Shown here piece by piece: positions 12,701 to 26,029 of a stretch of DNA of 64,000 nt (position 1 is its first letter; every line of letters begins with the position of its first letter). Where the stretch lies: assembly GCA_940671915.1 (NCBI GenBank), contig CALNVZ010003429.1:24741388-24805387 (forward strand), in the 5' to 3' direction. The notes below the pieces were generated by a model that was not told the origin of the DNA, did no database searches, and saw only the letters and a list, made by a program, of their open reading frames with translations. The position numbers and the translations under genes were made by a program. This DNA is from Paracentrotus lividus (lineage: Eukaryota; Echinodermata; Echinoidea; Camarodonta; Echinidae).

Positions 12701-13130
12701 TGTCAGATGACCCAGCGTTGCATGACGGGACAGATTGAAAAGTAAATTCGGCGCGAAACATTGATGCAGAATCCATGCTAACGAACACAGGTGGTCGAAC
12801 GAGTGCAGTATACGCATTCACATCCAGACCGGTTGCGGTGGACATTCCCGCTGACAGGCACTGCAAATTTGGAGCAATCATCACGGTTATGACATGCTTC
12901 TCGGTTGATATTCAGTGCCTTTGAAGAGTTTTAAAAATTGGGAAGGGGTGTGATGTTAATAACTTTAGATGTACTGTCTTTCGCATAATGACAAATAATG
13001 AGACAGCCGCATTCCAATTTGCATATGGGACTGTTTTTGTTGTCTCAGATGTTTTCAACATGGGCTTTGCCGTTCTTCTACATGCATGGTCATTAAAATT
13101 GGTGGCGCAAAAGAACGCTGGATATTATAT
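9740..13130. other. AT-rich non-coding stretch, no gene seen
   Basis: Apart from the tRNA-like sequence at 10441-10513 and short A or T runs, I find no splice-framed coding signal, family motif or long repeat here. A 12651-12884 minus-strand frame has balanced composition but no recognisable domain. Confidence 0.6.
10441..10513 (-). pseudogene. Degenerate tRNA-Ala(AGC)-like sequence
   Basis: Read on the minus strand, the D arm TAGCTCAG...GAGC pairs perfectly and matches an internal A box. The anticodon loop TTTAGCAA keeps T33 and an AGC anticodon. The T loop GTTTGATTC resembles a B box. The T stem, acceptor stem and anticodon stem each carry mismatches. It is therefore a tRNA pseudogene or a SINE head, not a functional tRNA. 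Confidence 0.65.
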
Positions 13131-13194
13131 ACATGCGCCACTGTACGAGAATCATTGGGAATGACCACGCACAATTTCAAATTTCAATTCATCA

Positions 13195-13246
13195 TATAAT
13201 CCATCATCATATCCATCACCACCACATTTCATTCTTCATCATCATC

Positions 13247-13284
<38 letters not shown>

Positions 13285-13389
13285 GTCACCACCACACCAC
13301 CACCCACACCATCATCATCATCATCATCAACCACCACCACCACCACCACCACCCATCATCATCATCATCATTATCATTGTCTTTTTATA

Positions 13390-13430
<41 letters not shown>

Positions 13431-13440
13431 ACAGCAACAT
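13195..13440. repeat. (ATC)n/(CCA)n compound microsatellite
   Basis: Long CAT/ATC runs with CCACCA interruptions. The His/Ser/Ile-rich open frames crossing it are not genes. Confidence 0.95.
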
Positions 13441-14632
13441 TTTCAAAAGTTTGATCTTCATAACAACCACCAACACAAATATACAACCTCAATCATCACC
13501 ATAACGGTAGACCATACATACCATAGAGATGGAAAAGGAAGAGGGTGACACACACGATCATACAGAAGGCAAAGAATAGATAGACAGAGATAAATTCATC
13601 GTCCAAAACAGATGCAAATTAAATTTAAATCAACGAATATTTTCACTCTTATTTCACGTTCACGTTTCTTATTTTGTTTTTATATTAAATTGCCAAGCAA
13701 TCTAATATTAAGCAAGGAAAACAAGAGATACAGCAGTGTTCTAGAAAAGTATTGAAATTACTTGACCTAGAATCAAGTTTAAAGAAATAAATTCATATAG
13801 AATAAGAAGATTTATATTCCAAATGGGGGCATCAAGTTCAATAATAATGACATAGCCAAGGCAAATGTCGAACAACCTACAAAGACGGCAAAAATCAAAA
13901 CTTGTGATCAAGAAATCGAAATACCAAGACAATATTGGCTTCGGTAGTATCAACACCAACATCACAATGTCACCAATACCATACATCAAAAGATAAGAGC
14001 ATTCTGTCTTAACTCCTCCAAGCAAAATGCAATGTAATTTCATTTTGCTCCGGTAATTCTCGTATAGTCCCATTCATGCCTTTTGGTGTTGTGCATTGCA
14101 AGCGAAGTGATCAAGATGGTAGGCAGACGAGAGGCTAAAATCGTAAAATGGGGATAGAATTTTCTGGAGCGAAGGGAAATTCAAACGGAAGTTGCAATCT
14201 CTTTTCCAATTTCCATTTGAAATCATCTTGGGGCTTGTCTTAGTATTAATTCAAAATGGTCGCATAGAAATAATGCCCACGAAATGCTATTACAAAAAGA
14301 AGGGCTATGGGTCGTCATGGCATACAAGAAGAAGATGACCTTCAAAAGAATCATTGTCCCCTTTTCAAAGAAAAACGTTTAAGGATTAAACTTTAATTTT
14401 ATCGATGTTTAAAGGTATTTCCAATGTCTTATACTCAAATTTAAGTGCCAACTTATCCCAAGATAAAACCTTATTCTTTTTAGTTATACAACGTAGCTCA
14501 CACAATAACGAATAAAAAGAAGGTTTTGATTTCAGGTCTTCCCGTTGATATGTTATTGTTTTAATGTAGGGTAAGAAAATGAACAATTCAACTGGGTTGA
14601 GGTAGGTAAACATGGCATTTTAGGGGTGTTAA

Positions 14633-14712
14633 GTAACCCTCTTTGTGCTTTGTAGCCATATGGCTACATAATTTTCACTCACCTTTTCTTAGAATAGCAC
14701 AAAGAGGGTTAA
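14633..14712. mobile_element. 80-bp hairpin MITE, AACCCTC termini at TTAA (piggyBac-like)
   Basis: Fifteen-base perfect arms, AACCCTCTTTGTGCT at 14635-14649 and its complement at 14696-14710, end at TTAA on the right (14709-14712) and a mutated GTAA on the left. A perfect internal palindrome GTAGCCATATGGCTAC lies at 14652-14667. It resembles the element ends at 53074 in layout. Confidence 0.7.
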
Positions 14713-14779
14713 TTTTAGGTAAATGGCGAGGCATTTATGTACGATTGCCTCACTTCATATTCAAGGTTTAATAGTGTAT

Positions 14780-15180
14780 AATTATTTGAGATTTTTTTCC
14801 CCCTTCTTCTTCTCCTCTTTCACCGTCATCATCACCATCTTCATCACCATCATCAACATAATGCCCTTTTCCTATGCTTCATTTTATCCTACTCCTCTTC
14901 TTCCTCCTCCTCCTCCTCCTCCTCCTTCTTCTTCTTCTTCTTCTTCGTATTGATGATATAATTCGTCTTCTTGTTCTTATTCTCCCTCTCCTCCTCCTCC
15001 TGTTATTTCTCCTTCTTCTCCTAATTCCTTATCGATCATCTATTTATTTGTAATGATATTGAGAGAAATATTGTCTGTACATGTAAATACCATCATATTG
15101 CATCATATCAAAAGATCATGAATGATTATAATGTTTTTTTTTTCTTCTTCTTCTTCTTCTTCTTCTTCTTCTTCTTTTTT
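14780..15180. repeat. Pyrimidine-rich (CTC)n/(CTT)n tracts
   Basis: CTCCTC and CTTCTT runs at about 14890-14946 and 15143-15178. Confidence 0.9.
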
Positions 15181-16004
15181 CAAAAAGATATAGGTAAAAC
15201 ATTACTTCATTGGGTATGTCGAGTGTGTATATTTTAGGATGATATACCATCAACACCAGGTAAATACCATCACATTGCAAAATACTCCATCGTAACAAAT
15301 TAGATTGTATCACGTATTTGAGGATTTTTTTTTTTTTTTTTTTTTCATGAAGGTATAGAGAACTTCGATGTGACTCCTCCGTTTGCTTAAATCATCACAA
15401 TCGGAGGGGACGAACGAGAGCGGTCTGAGATTGAGTTAGGTGCTATGAAACGTTTGGCTACAGACAAAATTCTCAATCAGCGCACCATCATTAAAATCTG
15501 AGTACAAGTAGAGGAGGAGAAGAAAGGAAAGCTACAAGAAGAAACTAAGACAGCTCGGAAAAGACCACGAGGAAGAAAAAGAAAGAAAAAAATCTTTAAA
15601 TGAGAGATTCGGGGAGCGCTCGGGGAGAAACGAGAGATGAGGAACCGAGGAGAGTGGAAGCATCGCCCCAGCGCGCTCCCGTGTGCGATCGATAAGCACG
15701 CTGGTGAATTACTTTACTCTGGCATCGTCTCCTCTCTCTACGGTGAAACACCTGCCGCCGTATCCAAGACAAGGCCACTCCTAAATCGACCCTGGTTTCC
15801 CGTTGCAAAGATGGGTAAATGAATTCCGTGCAACGTGAGAGGCTGTCCTGGCACAATGATGCACATGGTGTCTTTTCAGAAGGTCGAATAGTTTAGTATT
15901 ATGGTTATGTGTTTTCTTTGGTAATTTCATTCGTTACTTTTCGCTTTCTCCATTCGAATTTCATCTCCTTCCTAGATAACTCGCCCATCCTCTTCTCTCT
16001 TTTT

Positions 16005-16008
<4 letters not shown>

Positions 16009-16050
<42 letters not shown>
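16009..16050. repeat. (CT)n microsatellite
   Basis: About 20 CT repeats within a pyrimidine-rich stretch. Confidence 0.95.
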
Positions 16051-16052
<2 letters not shown>

Positions 16053-16899
16053 CCTCTCTTTATCTCTCTTTTTTATATTCCTCCCTTTCTCTTGCTCTTT
16101 TTCACATCATAATTCCCTTTTCAGCATCTTTCTCTCCCCCTTAAATTATCAAAATAACACAAGACACAGTACAATGCAAGCCAAGATGCCTTCTTCATAA
16201 TTTACATTCCGTTCTCGCTTCAGACTTTCCGAATTTGTTTCTATACAAACCAGAAGACGACTCCGACACTTTCAATAAACATAGCATCATCATCATGTAC
16301 TGGTACATAAATCACGTCTGCTTTGAAAATGAACAAGTGATGAAAGAAGAAAATGTATTCATGGAGTATTCTGGTATCATTTTCTCCCCGAAATGCATCA
16401 TGATAGCGGCTATGACGAATGGCCTAACGTTGCACATGAATGTACTTTCATGACTTTCGACCATTCTTATTCCATTGTTAGAAGCCATTCAGCTAGTGTT
16501 AGATAATATGTATATATATTTTTTTCTTTATTTTTTTCTGTTTGCCTTTGTATTGGTACGTTAATTATAGCCATATCATTCGCAAAAAGTATATAGCATG
16601 TATAACGAAATCTGTAAACATTTTTCGGAGAAAATTCTGAAACATATTTTTTATTTATTTATTTATTCACAATATTTTAGCAGGACACCCAATCAACAGA
16701 AGTTGCTTTCCCTTAGGGTCCTGCAATATATACACATAAAAATACAAAAATCATACATTAAACATCGTTACGTATATCAAAATTTAAAGTGTTATATACA
16801 CATGATTTTATTCACTGATAACCCCACCTGCCAAAATTTCTTTTTTTTTTGGCCTTTGCTCTCTTTAAGATCCCTTTGCTTCAGAAATGACTTAATCTA

Positions 16900-17215
16900 C
16901 ACTGTAAATAAAATAATACAGCAAAGTGATGTCAGCAGAGTCGCCATACAAAAATGTAATTTAAAATAACAGTTTTGCTGTAAAATTCTCCTCTAATAAT
17001 TAATGAAAGAGAAGAAAAAAAATCATTAGAGTTCTATAGGTTACACAGTTGGTTAAAACGGAACAAATGTGTTACTCCTGATGTATATTTTGTATTTCTC
17101 ATGTAATTATTTGCAGGAGAAATTTACAACAAAACTGTTTTTTAATAATACGTTTTTTTATGGCGACTCTGCTGACAGCAGATTTGCTGTAAAAATACAA
17201 ATATTTTTTACAGTG
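16900..17215. mobile_element. 316-bp MITE, CACTGTAAA termini, TA target site
   Basis: TA at 16898-16899 and 17216-17217 flanks about 95-bp inverted termini starting CACTGTAAA and containing GTCAGCAGAGTCGCCATA in both arms. It is non-coding and of the same end type as 8263-9277, but of different sequence. Confidence 0.88.
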
Positions 17216-17219
17216 TAGT

Positions 17220-18420
17220 CATCCACTACTCTTAGGAGTGAAGGCGGACGAGTCTTCCTTTTTTATTGTTGTTATGAGGAAATATAACATTTTAGAAAAG
17301 GGTTTGAATTGCAAGCCTTTTTGCTATGTTAAACGCAAGGAGAGTGAGGGTGATCCAAAATTATCAGTAGGTTGATTTTTAATTTATATGGTTTGTGGCC
17401 CTTTCAAAAGCCTCTGTCAGACCTCGATGCATCAAATTGCTTATGAATATTTGAAATATGATCATCCGGTGAACAATAAGAACAGGTGTAGCTATTCAAT
17501 ATAGGGTAATCCCCCATAATTCCAATATATTTTCCCGCTGTATAGCTGGAAATATAATCGGGCTGGTGTGCAACAAACACAATAAACCTACAGGGTAAGT
17601 CAAGTAGTGTCGAGTAAAAATAATTGTAATAGATAGCGACAGTTTATTGGTTTTTAATTTACCAAGTAATTTGGCATAAAAATAATTGGGGCCTATGCAA
17701 AGGTTAAAAAAAAAAAAAAAGAAGGAAAAGGGTATTGTTACAAATACGGGAGAAGTATTAGCATACCTCCGCCCCCCCCCCCCTCTCATTTGGTTTTAAG
17801 AAGATCGTGATGATTACGGGAATAACCCTCTACATTTGCATATTCAATTATCTCACTAAGCAGTGAATCATTACTTTCATGACAGTAGTAATTCATACAC
17901 TGTAATTTCTAATGCACTGTTGTTCGACCCATACCAATACAGGTTACCCATATGCGCCAACTCTAACTATAAAAAAATATAATACCTTCAGTATCATTAC
18001 CCTAATTTTTCCATCTTGGTTATTGTTTTGAAAGACACAAAATGGACGCGGGGCAAAAACTGGATAGCCCCAATTGCATCTCTGTTGTTTTACACAAAAT
18101 CCATAGCGATTACATCGCTATTTTTCCAAGTCGTCTTGCGTTTCTTGATGAAAAATTATTGGCACCTGAGAAAAGATTGAGGAATCTATAAACAGCCGCA
18201 TCTAAGAACCGGGCTAGGTAAATATTGTCTTTCATTTATCGCTTCAAATATTAGTTCGTAGGATATCACGCTTGTGTAATTGAATGCGTTATTGTCGCTC
18301 ACGGCCTTCCATGGACACAGTCTTAATATTGAAACAGGCCAGTGTAAAATGTAATGAAGGATGAGAAGAGGGGGGGGGGGAGGGGCAGGTAAGAGTTAAA
18401 ACAAGATACCTTTGCAATAT
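17220..18420. other. Non-coding stretch, no gene seen
   Basis: AT-rich sequence with short A, C and G runs. I see no motif or long repeat. Confidence 0.5.
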
Positions 18421-18577
18421 AGACGGAAAGATGTAGGGATAGAAAAGATAGTGGTGAGAGCGAGTGAGAGACATAGAGAGAGCTATAGAGTAAAAGAAAG
18501 GGAATGTGGAGATGGGGAGAAAGAGAGTGGGAAGAGAGGAGATAGAGAGCAATAGAGAGAGATGGAAAATTGTGGGG

Positions 18578-19449
18578 TAGGGGAGACTGGGGTAATTATG
18601 GCCCCCTTTTTCACATTTCCCATTACTACCATTAAATGAAAAGTCCAATGATATTCTAAATATGTAAAAATACAGTCAGTCCATATACCTATAATATTCA
18701 AAGGAAAGTATAAGCCTGCTACTTCTCATTTGCATATTAAATTATGTTAACAACTTTGTGGGGCCATAATTACCCCCACGGGTTGGGGTATTTATGGCCC
18801 CTATTGTAATGACTGCATGAATTCAAAGATATTATGCTAATTAATGATGGTAATATACAATAAATGTTGTTGGGTATTCCTAATACACTTATCAACCACC
18901 AACAATGATTTAATCAATAATTGTTTCAGCCAAAATGTTGAAATTTTGCAGTCATAGCAATACATATTTCTATGTACAAAATCATACAAGTTAATTTCCC
19001 CATCTACGCTTATATGCGCTTATACACTGTTTCTGCATTGGGGGCCATAATTACCCCAAATAACATTTTCAATTTGATACGCCTTTATAGCTCTACTATT
19101 GAAGATATTCAGGTGGAAGTTTTTCTGTTGTGTTTTTAGTTCCTATTGTTTCAGTTTCAATCAAAATTTCATCTTAAATGATTTTAATTAATGATTTCAA
19201 ACCCCAAATAAAAAAGCAGACCTGCCACTTTCCAACGAACAGAATTGTGATTGCGTTACATTTTAGGCTTCCCTAAGCACAAAATTTCATGTAAATGGCT
19301 TATTTTTCTCATATGATAGTAGGAAGAGTTTAGCTATAGGCATGTGTAAAAATTAAATTATCATTGTGTAATTCAGCAAAGAATTATGAGCTCTCAAAGA
19401 CAAAGGGGCCATAATTACCCCGGGGCCATAATTACCCCAGTCTCCCCTA
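18578..19449. mobile_element. TAGGGGAGACTGGGG-ended element with reiterated terminal phrase (member 1)
   Basis: The left end TAGGGGAGACTGGGGTAATT and the right end are exact complements over about 25 bp, with TA at each extreme. Copies of the phrase GGGGCCATAATTACCCC recur inside at about 18760, 18787, 19040 and 19407. No coding frame. It is flanked by (AG)-rich DNA on both sides. Confidence 0.85.
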
Positions 19450-19852
19450 TATATATTATATAGAGAGAGGAACAAATACGCAAATTATAGAAAACAAAAA
19501 GAATTATACAAGTATATTTGAGAGAACTAGAGATAGATAGAGGGAGAGACAGAGAGACAGAGAGAGAGAGAAGGGGGGGATGAGCAAGTAAAGATAAATG
19601 TTTTCAGTGAAAACAAAACTAACAACAACAATTAAAACGTCAGAATGATTATGAAGAAAACAAGGGCTGGAAAATATTTTTTTTAAACAAACTAATTATA
19701 CAGGCAGTGAAAAGAAAAGAAAAGAAAAATTTCAATTCAATAATTTTGCTGTTACTTCTCTTCTGGCCTCTCCTGAAAGTTTCGTATTTTAGTTATACGA
19801 CTACGATTACCTACCCCGAACCGCGCGAATCACTGTATGAGATTGACAGCTG

Positions 19853-19925
19853 TTGTGACATAAATGTAACGCATCGAGAGTAATATTGACGGTTTATGTG
19901 ACATAAATGTAACAGATCGACAGTG
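19853..19925. repeat. Two direct copies of TGTGACATAAATGTAAC
   Basis: Two copies about 43 bp apart, each followed by a variant of ATCGA. Too short to assign. Confidence 0.7.
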
Positions 19926-20105
19926 ACCCAAACCACGTACCTCGACTGAATCTACAATATCGGCTGATTAGCGTCAGACCATTGAACAATCTTGTAGAAG
20001 TTATGGATTTGTTCCATCTCTCAATTCACTTTCAAAATAAAATGACTTTCCTAATCATTAATGTTAGTGACAGCAGTGAGTTGTGGTTCGACATCCGGAT
20101 ATTTT

Positions 20106-20250
20106 AAGGCCCGGTCCCACTGGCGGGGGGATTAATTGCGCATGAGTTGCGTATAAAAATTTCGTTCATCAGCAACAAAAAACAAAAACAAAACAAACTA
20201 TCTGCAATTCATACGCAAATCATCCTAAAAAGCCAGTGGGACCGCGCCTT
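20106..20250. mobile_element. 145-bp MITE with AAGGC(C)CGGTCCCACTGGC termini
   Basis: 20106-20124 and 20232-20250 are inverted copies with few mismatches. The inside has GAGTTGCGTAT and ATACGCAA as a second inverted pair. Confidence 0.85.
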
Positions 20251-21178
20251 TAGGTTGAGGTTGAGGCGGAGAGGCAAAAAATGACCAATCTCTGTTAATT
20301 ATGTAGCAGACATTTTGTTTACAATATTTAACAAAGCAGATATGTCTGGATAACACAGAAACAGGGGCGTAGACAGCGGGGGATGGGGGGGATGCATCCC
20401 CCCCCCCCACTCAAAAGGTGGGGGGATGGCATGTACAATCATAACCACCCCCCCCCCCCCCCCCACTTTTCAGGGGTGATATGTATTTTTTTTTAAAGCT
20501 GAAATAGGCTTTGCACACTCTTTTTTTCTTCCATGGAGCTCTAAAAAATTTCGCTCGCGCTTCGCGCTCGCATATTATTATTATCATTATTATTATTATT
20601 ATTATTATTAGGCCGTTTATTAATATTATTATTATTATCATCATCATTAAATCCATATTAATTATTTCTCTATATATTATATATTATTTATATTAAGGCC
20701 TAGCCTATACTTATTTTATTTTTTCCAGGGAAATTATTTTGTTTTTCTTCCTAGAGCTCTATTTCTATTAGTCTATTTACCCTACATGTTTATTTTAATT
20801 GTATTCATACTTATAATTGTATTTTTAATATAATAATATTTGAGAGTGAATAAATTTTTAACATAAAACAAATGGTCTAAAATTACCTTTATTTATTAGA
20901 GGTGTATGCAGCTCTCGGTATATTTTGCAGAATTAGCCCTTTGTGGATACGAAATCGGGCTCAGGCCCCTAAATTGCTTCCTTTTTTTTTAGTTCGCACT
21001 TCGCGCTCGCTTAGAGGAAATAAAAAAGTTGTCACATAACCCCAACCCTTCTGGTACGGCATGTTAATTTCTTTGGTAATCAATTCAGTATTTATTATTT
21101 TTATTATGCAAGATTTGATTCATTTAACCTCATAATTTTCCTCTCGCGCTTCGCGCTCGCGTTTTATATTTGCTGAGG

Positions 21179-22694
21179 TAGGGGAGACCGGGGATGGAAG
21201 TTACATGGGTCAGTTGTTACAGTTCTCAGTGTGCTAAGTTGGAACAAGAGAGTTCGTGCTAACTGACATCTATATACAGCCTACACATAGCTGTGATGAA
21301 CTGCCGGTCGTGAGGTTTCTCTGTTGTTTTATTAAAAAGTAAATCAACAAAAACCATTTTTTACAGTTCCAAGTGAATTTTTGACAAAAATTAAAATTTG
21401 TAATAGTAGTTGTAGGCACATGATGATAGTCTGGTATTGTGAATATAGTACATGTATGTCACTAATATACCCCTGAGCCATGCCCTGTAATTCTACCTAA
21501 TATGGCTTTGCTAACAGTTTGATTTTTATGTGTAAAAATCACACAACATAAAGGGTAGGTTGGTTGGGAGAGGGTCCACAGAAGTCCTAGGTTAGCCAAC
21601 GAGTCCTAATTTCGATTCCAAGATGACCGTCGGTCCCACGAGTCACGTCCCAACGAGGCGAATATTTTCCACCTAGTTTCCTACGTCCCACGAGAACATA
21701 GTTCCAGCGTCGTAACGGTCCACGAGGCGATATTTTTCCACGAGTCCTGGGTCCCAAGAGCTCGGGACCACGAGTCCTACTTAATCACGAGTCTACGTCC
21801 ACGATGATCCTACGTCCCATCACGAGTCCTACGTCCCACGAGGCCGATATTTTCCCACAGAGTTAGTACGTATCCCACAAGAAACTCGTGGGACGTAGGC
21901 TCGTGGGAAAATACTCACGGAACCGCCTGTGGTTTGTTCACGTAGGACTCGTGGGACGTAGGTTCGTGGGGGTGGACTCGTGGGACGTAGGGACTGGGGT
22001 GGGACCGAGGACTTTTTCGTGGGAAAATTCCTCGGCCTCGTGGGACGTAGTAACTCGTGGACGTAGGTCTCGTGGGCGAAGGACTCGTGGGAATATTCGG
22101 CCTCGTGGGACGTAGGACTCGTGGGGACCGGGTCCGTGGGACGTAGACTCGCTTGGCACCGAGGACTCGTGGGAAGACCCGGTTTGTTACAACAACTACC
22201 CCATGTCGATGTAACAACCTACCCAATTACATTACACTGTAAAGTAATTTTTGTTTCAATTTCAGGTTGTTAAGTATTGGGATTGATATTTATCTATTAT
22301 TACTCTTAGTTTCTATTTTCTATGAGTCTACTTGATCTACTGTTAACGGGATGCAAGAAACTGGAAAGTTGAAACACAGAAGTATGGGTATAGAAGGATT
22401 TTACACATTTTGTTCTAAATTAATCTCGTAGCTTACATCTAGTAAACAATTTACCCGTAATGGTGTAACAACTTACCCGTATACGGGTAGGTTTGTTACA
22501 GTAAAAAAATGTCTTATTAATTAATGCTGTAGTTATTAGTGTTTTACATGTTTTCAAGTTGTATGTGCCTCATGAGTTTTAGCCAACATACATAGGCTAA
22601 TACAGACCCAAAATGGAGTGGTGTGAGTAACTTTCATTAGAATTTCTGGCCCCAAAATGTTGAATTTTGTAACGTCCATCCCCGGTTTCTCCTA
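21179..22694. mobile_element. TAGGGGAGACCGGGG-ended element (member 2), carrying a nested repeat
   Basis: The left end TAGGGGAGACCGGGGATGG is complementary to the right end near 22670-22694 (one G run shortened). Internal GTAACAAC(C/T)TACCC phrases recur at about 22190-22215 and 22465-22500, in both orientations. It is inserted in the CGCTTCGCG satellite and itself contains a CACGAG hairpin array. Confidence 0.78.
21572..22182. repeat. Inverted array of 'ACTCGTGGGACGTAGG' units (copy 2)
   Basis: The left arm has CCTACGTCCCACGAG-type units and the right arm their complement, meeting near 21880. It ends GTGGGAAGACCC, as does copy 3. Unit core ACGTAGG differs from ACCGAGG in copy 1, showing array-wide homogenisation within a locus. 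Confidence 0.82.
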
Positions 22695-23439
22695 ATCCTC
22701 GGCCGCAACCTCACCAAATCGTTCCCTTTTTTTTTAGACCCCTTTTTGTGTGTATAGATTAAAGTTTAAAAGGATAAAACCTCTCGTTTTACCTTTCAAA
22801 TTTTCGCTCGCGCTAGGCTTCGATCGCGTGGAATCGCATATTGCTTAGGAAATTCGGCTACAAACCCCCCCCCCCAAATGGCCCCTTCATTTTGGCCACC
22901 TTTCTTTGTGTTAATAGGTAACAAGAAAACACGTCCTTGTTTTAAGCCTACCCACTCAAAATTCTTTCCGCAATACTGTTGTTTGTACGCGCTAATCTGC
23001 ATGGATTGATATATTTTGCTGAGGAATATTCCATGCAACCGCCTCCCGGGCCCCCGCTCCCACAATCGGCCCTTTTTTGCCCCTTCTTTGTTTTGTATAA
23101 GTAATAAATACACGTCTCGTGTACCTTCCAAATTTTTTCACTCGCTCGTCTTATCGGCTGGAATAAGTATATTTTGTTGATGCTGAAATTCTGGCCGCGA
23201 TTCCCCCCCCGACACCCCCCAATGACATTTTGTCTCTTCATTGTGTCGTAAAGATACAAAAAGCACCTTTATTCGTTTACCTCAAAATTTTTGGCATTAT
23301 GAGTCCTCATAGAGCCACTAATCATCTCCCCCCCCCACATTCGAGGACCTGTTTTACGCACTGCACAGAAACATTATGTAAGAATGGTCTTCTCGTGGAA
23401 TATAACCATACTATATTATATGTCACATTACTGCAGTGA

Positions 23440-24700
23440 AAGGTTATCTCCGATGATAACATTAAACTAGAGTGTTCTTACAACTCACAAAATCGTGAAT
23501 GACGAGTGCCTATCAGAAATAATTAATAGATCCCGAGTCCACATACCCCAAGAAGGACCACACAAAAAAATGATGAACTAATATTTCTCGCATACCAAAG
23601 GGTGCAACCCACACTGGTGTAACAGCACATACTTCATCTTAATTACTGAAAATGACACGAAAGCAATAATCTTAGCAAACATAAGAAGTTTTGTACAAAA
23701 CTATTCGTCAATAATAATGGAAAAACCGAAAATGAAATGACAAAAAACTAGTAGGCCCCTTATTAGCTCTTCTGCAATGTTGTAAAAATCAAAGAAAGCA
23801 TTATATATATTCTACCGTCAACATCCGATCTTGTTTCGCTAGCCTATTATTTCCTATCTTCCTCTCACGTTGCGCTTAACAGGGTGGACAGTATACAAAA
23901 TGATGAACGAATATTATGTTCAGGCTGTAGTCATTCAGGCACAATTAACCTTAAACATAACATCTATCCCCATATAATGATCACATTCCATTTATTCGAT
24001 AAAAATCGGCTCTACAAATTGCGCCCACTATAAACAGGGCGCTAAATTAAGGTGTTGAGACATGAGAGGCTAAGGCCGATGCCTGTATGCCTTCCGTCCC
24101 GCGAGCGAACGTGTCGTCTAATCGGCATAGCCACCATTGCACGCTACTCTAGCGCTAACTCCTGTTTCAGAGTCGGACTGAAGCAAACCGATTTCGAGTT
24201 GCTTTGTTGCTACGCACCACTGTTTCTTTTTACTGTCATGTGTGGGAGAGGACATAGCTCCCTAATGGATGGATTTCTAAGAGATAGCAAGAGGAGCTCA
24301 GGCATTAAAGTGAGGATCATATTGTAAGAAGTATATATTAAAAGGAGTTTATGATTTCTTGTCAGTAACGGACGTAATAAAGAGTTATTACTCTGGAGTT
24401 TTTTATTTTGTTTTTTTTTCCTGAATTGCTTTCTCCTTCTTCATGTTTTATCTATTGACCCTCTGAGAAATTACCGCAATCTACTTCTTGATCTATGATA
24501 AGATTTAAGTTGATCGAAATGTGTCCCCTTCTCTCTCGTCGTCCGGCTCTTCTCTTCTTGCTCCTTCTTTTTGAATTACACTTTGGAGCTTGTTCGCGCA
24601 TCGGATCTCCATCGGCCTCTCTCTTTCTCTCTCTTTGGTCTGTCCTGTTCTGCTGCTTCGCTCGTCATCATCTCTTTATCCCTTTTTTTCTCTCTCTCTC
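23440..24700. other. Non-coding stretch, no gene seen
   Basis: A 24052-24327 plus-strand open frame has balanced composition but no recognisable domain or splice partner. I see nothing else. Confidence 0.5.
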
Positions 24701-24714
24701 GTATCACATTCACA

Positions 24715-24890
24715 CAAATGACACACACACAGCACACACAGCACTATATACACTATCATGTATGATTCATCACACACACACACACAGCACACACTCCACA
24801 CACACATCACACACACATAAATAAACAAAGACACACACACTCAATATATAACACCACAAACACCCTCCCTCAAACACACACTCGTACACA
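24715..24890. repeat. (CA)n-rich tract
   Basis: Interrupted ACACAC repeats. Confidence 0.92.
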
Positions 24891-25012
24891 GCCTAGCCTT
24901 AATTCAGGGTAGAGAGCTTTATAGCATTAGCCTAGTTTATTCGATATGGTAGTCCTAACCTTGGATTCATTCCCTAACACCATCTAAAGCTCTCCATTTT
25001 CGTAAATCCTTA

Positions 25013-25243
25013 TGCTACAGTCACACAGACACTTGCGTTGAGTTACGTCCGAATTGCGTTCAATCTTTTTTTTCCTGAGGATCACAACGGATGCCTTACC
25101 GTCGTAGTCAGCAGCTTTAATAATGATAATATCGTTCATCCAATAAAACAAAGAAAAACATAAGAAATCATAGAATAGAAGATGAAATTATGATAAACAA
25201 ACAGAAACGTAACTTTACGTAAGTGTCTGCGTGACTGCATTAG
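25013..25243. mobile_element. ~230-bp MITE, inverted termini TGC(T)ACAGTCAC(A/G)CAGACACTT
   Basis: The first ~35 bp is complementary to the last ~35 bp with a few mismatches. The interior is non-coding. Confidence 0.7.
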
Positions 25244-25779
25244 GCACAAGTCTTAATATACCCGGTTCCCCACGGCGTAGGCTATACGTAATCTATATGA
25301 CAAGCCTCTCAAAAACGCCAACTTCATTGGCGTCATAACGCCCGTACAATCTAATGAAGATCTGAAGTTATTCTCAGTACAATAACACTTTCTTTCTTTT
25401 TGCTTTATACAGAGTGAGGGGGGTAAAATCATCGTGAATCTATTTTAGTTTGAAGCATGTTTTATGATGTCTTGGTAGAGTCATTCTTCCAGCATTTTGT
25501 TGGTACCCTTTTCATTTGGATCTTAGGACGCATGACGGAGTAACAGATTATATCTTCAGAAGACTGCAAAATCTCAATTATATCAAGTGGATGGATGAAG
25601 ATTAAACAAACGTTGAAAAAATATTCACACATTAAAAAAAAAACACACATCCACGCGCATACCCATCCTCCCTCGCACATACGCACATAATCACACACGC
25701 ACACAGTAATCAATTCATAATAATATTTCCCCTTTTCTGAGTAATATTGATATTTTGTCACCATCACTGAGTGTCAGTT

Positions 25780-25990
25780 AGTGAGGGTGTGTTTTTGTGT
25801 GGTGGTAGGTATGTGGATGTGTGTGTGTGGGTTTTTGTGTTTGTGTATTTGTGTGTGCTGGTTTTGATGAGATATGGTGTGTGCATGTGTGTGGGGTGTA
25901 GGTAGGTGTGTGTAGTTAGGGTGTGGGTGTGTATGTGGTTTGTGTGTGCTAATTAGTATACGTGTGGGTGTGTGTCTGTGTGCGTGCCCA
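25780..25990. repeat. (GT)n-rich tract
   Basis: Interrupted GTGTGTG repeats. Confidence 0.92.
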
Positions 25991-26029
25991 TAAGCAATAA
26001 ATTCTCAATTCAACTCGTCAAAGATTATT

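Larger units (their letters stand above)
20543..23340. repeat. Diverged GC-phrase satellite ('TCGCTCGCGCTTCGCGCTCG'), interrupted
   Basis: Units beginning AAATTTTCGCTCGCGCTTCG recur at 20543, about 20990 and 21140, and then at 22796, 22966, 23128 and 23282 with a spacing of about 154-170 bp. Each later unit has a poly-C run and a CCCCTTTTTTG-like phrase. An element at 21179-22694 splits the array. Confidence 0.7.

Noticed and set aside
13133..13504. 123-codon His/Ile/Ser-rich open frame
   Set aside because: It is a translated (ATC)n microsatellite.
15637..15822. Possible small GC-richer coding exon ending AAGATGGGTAAAT
   Set aside because: Both strands are open, no domain is visible and no partner exon can be placed. 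The ATGG|GTAAAT could be a first-exon donor, but that is not enough.
24052..24327. 91-codon balanced open frame
   Set aside because: No recognisable motif, signal or splice partner.
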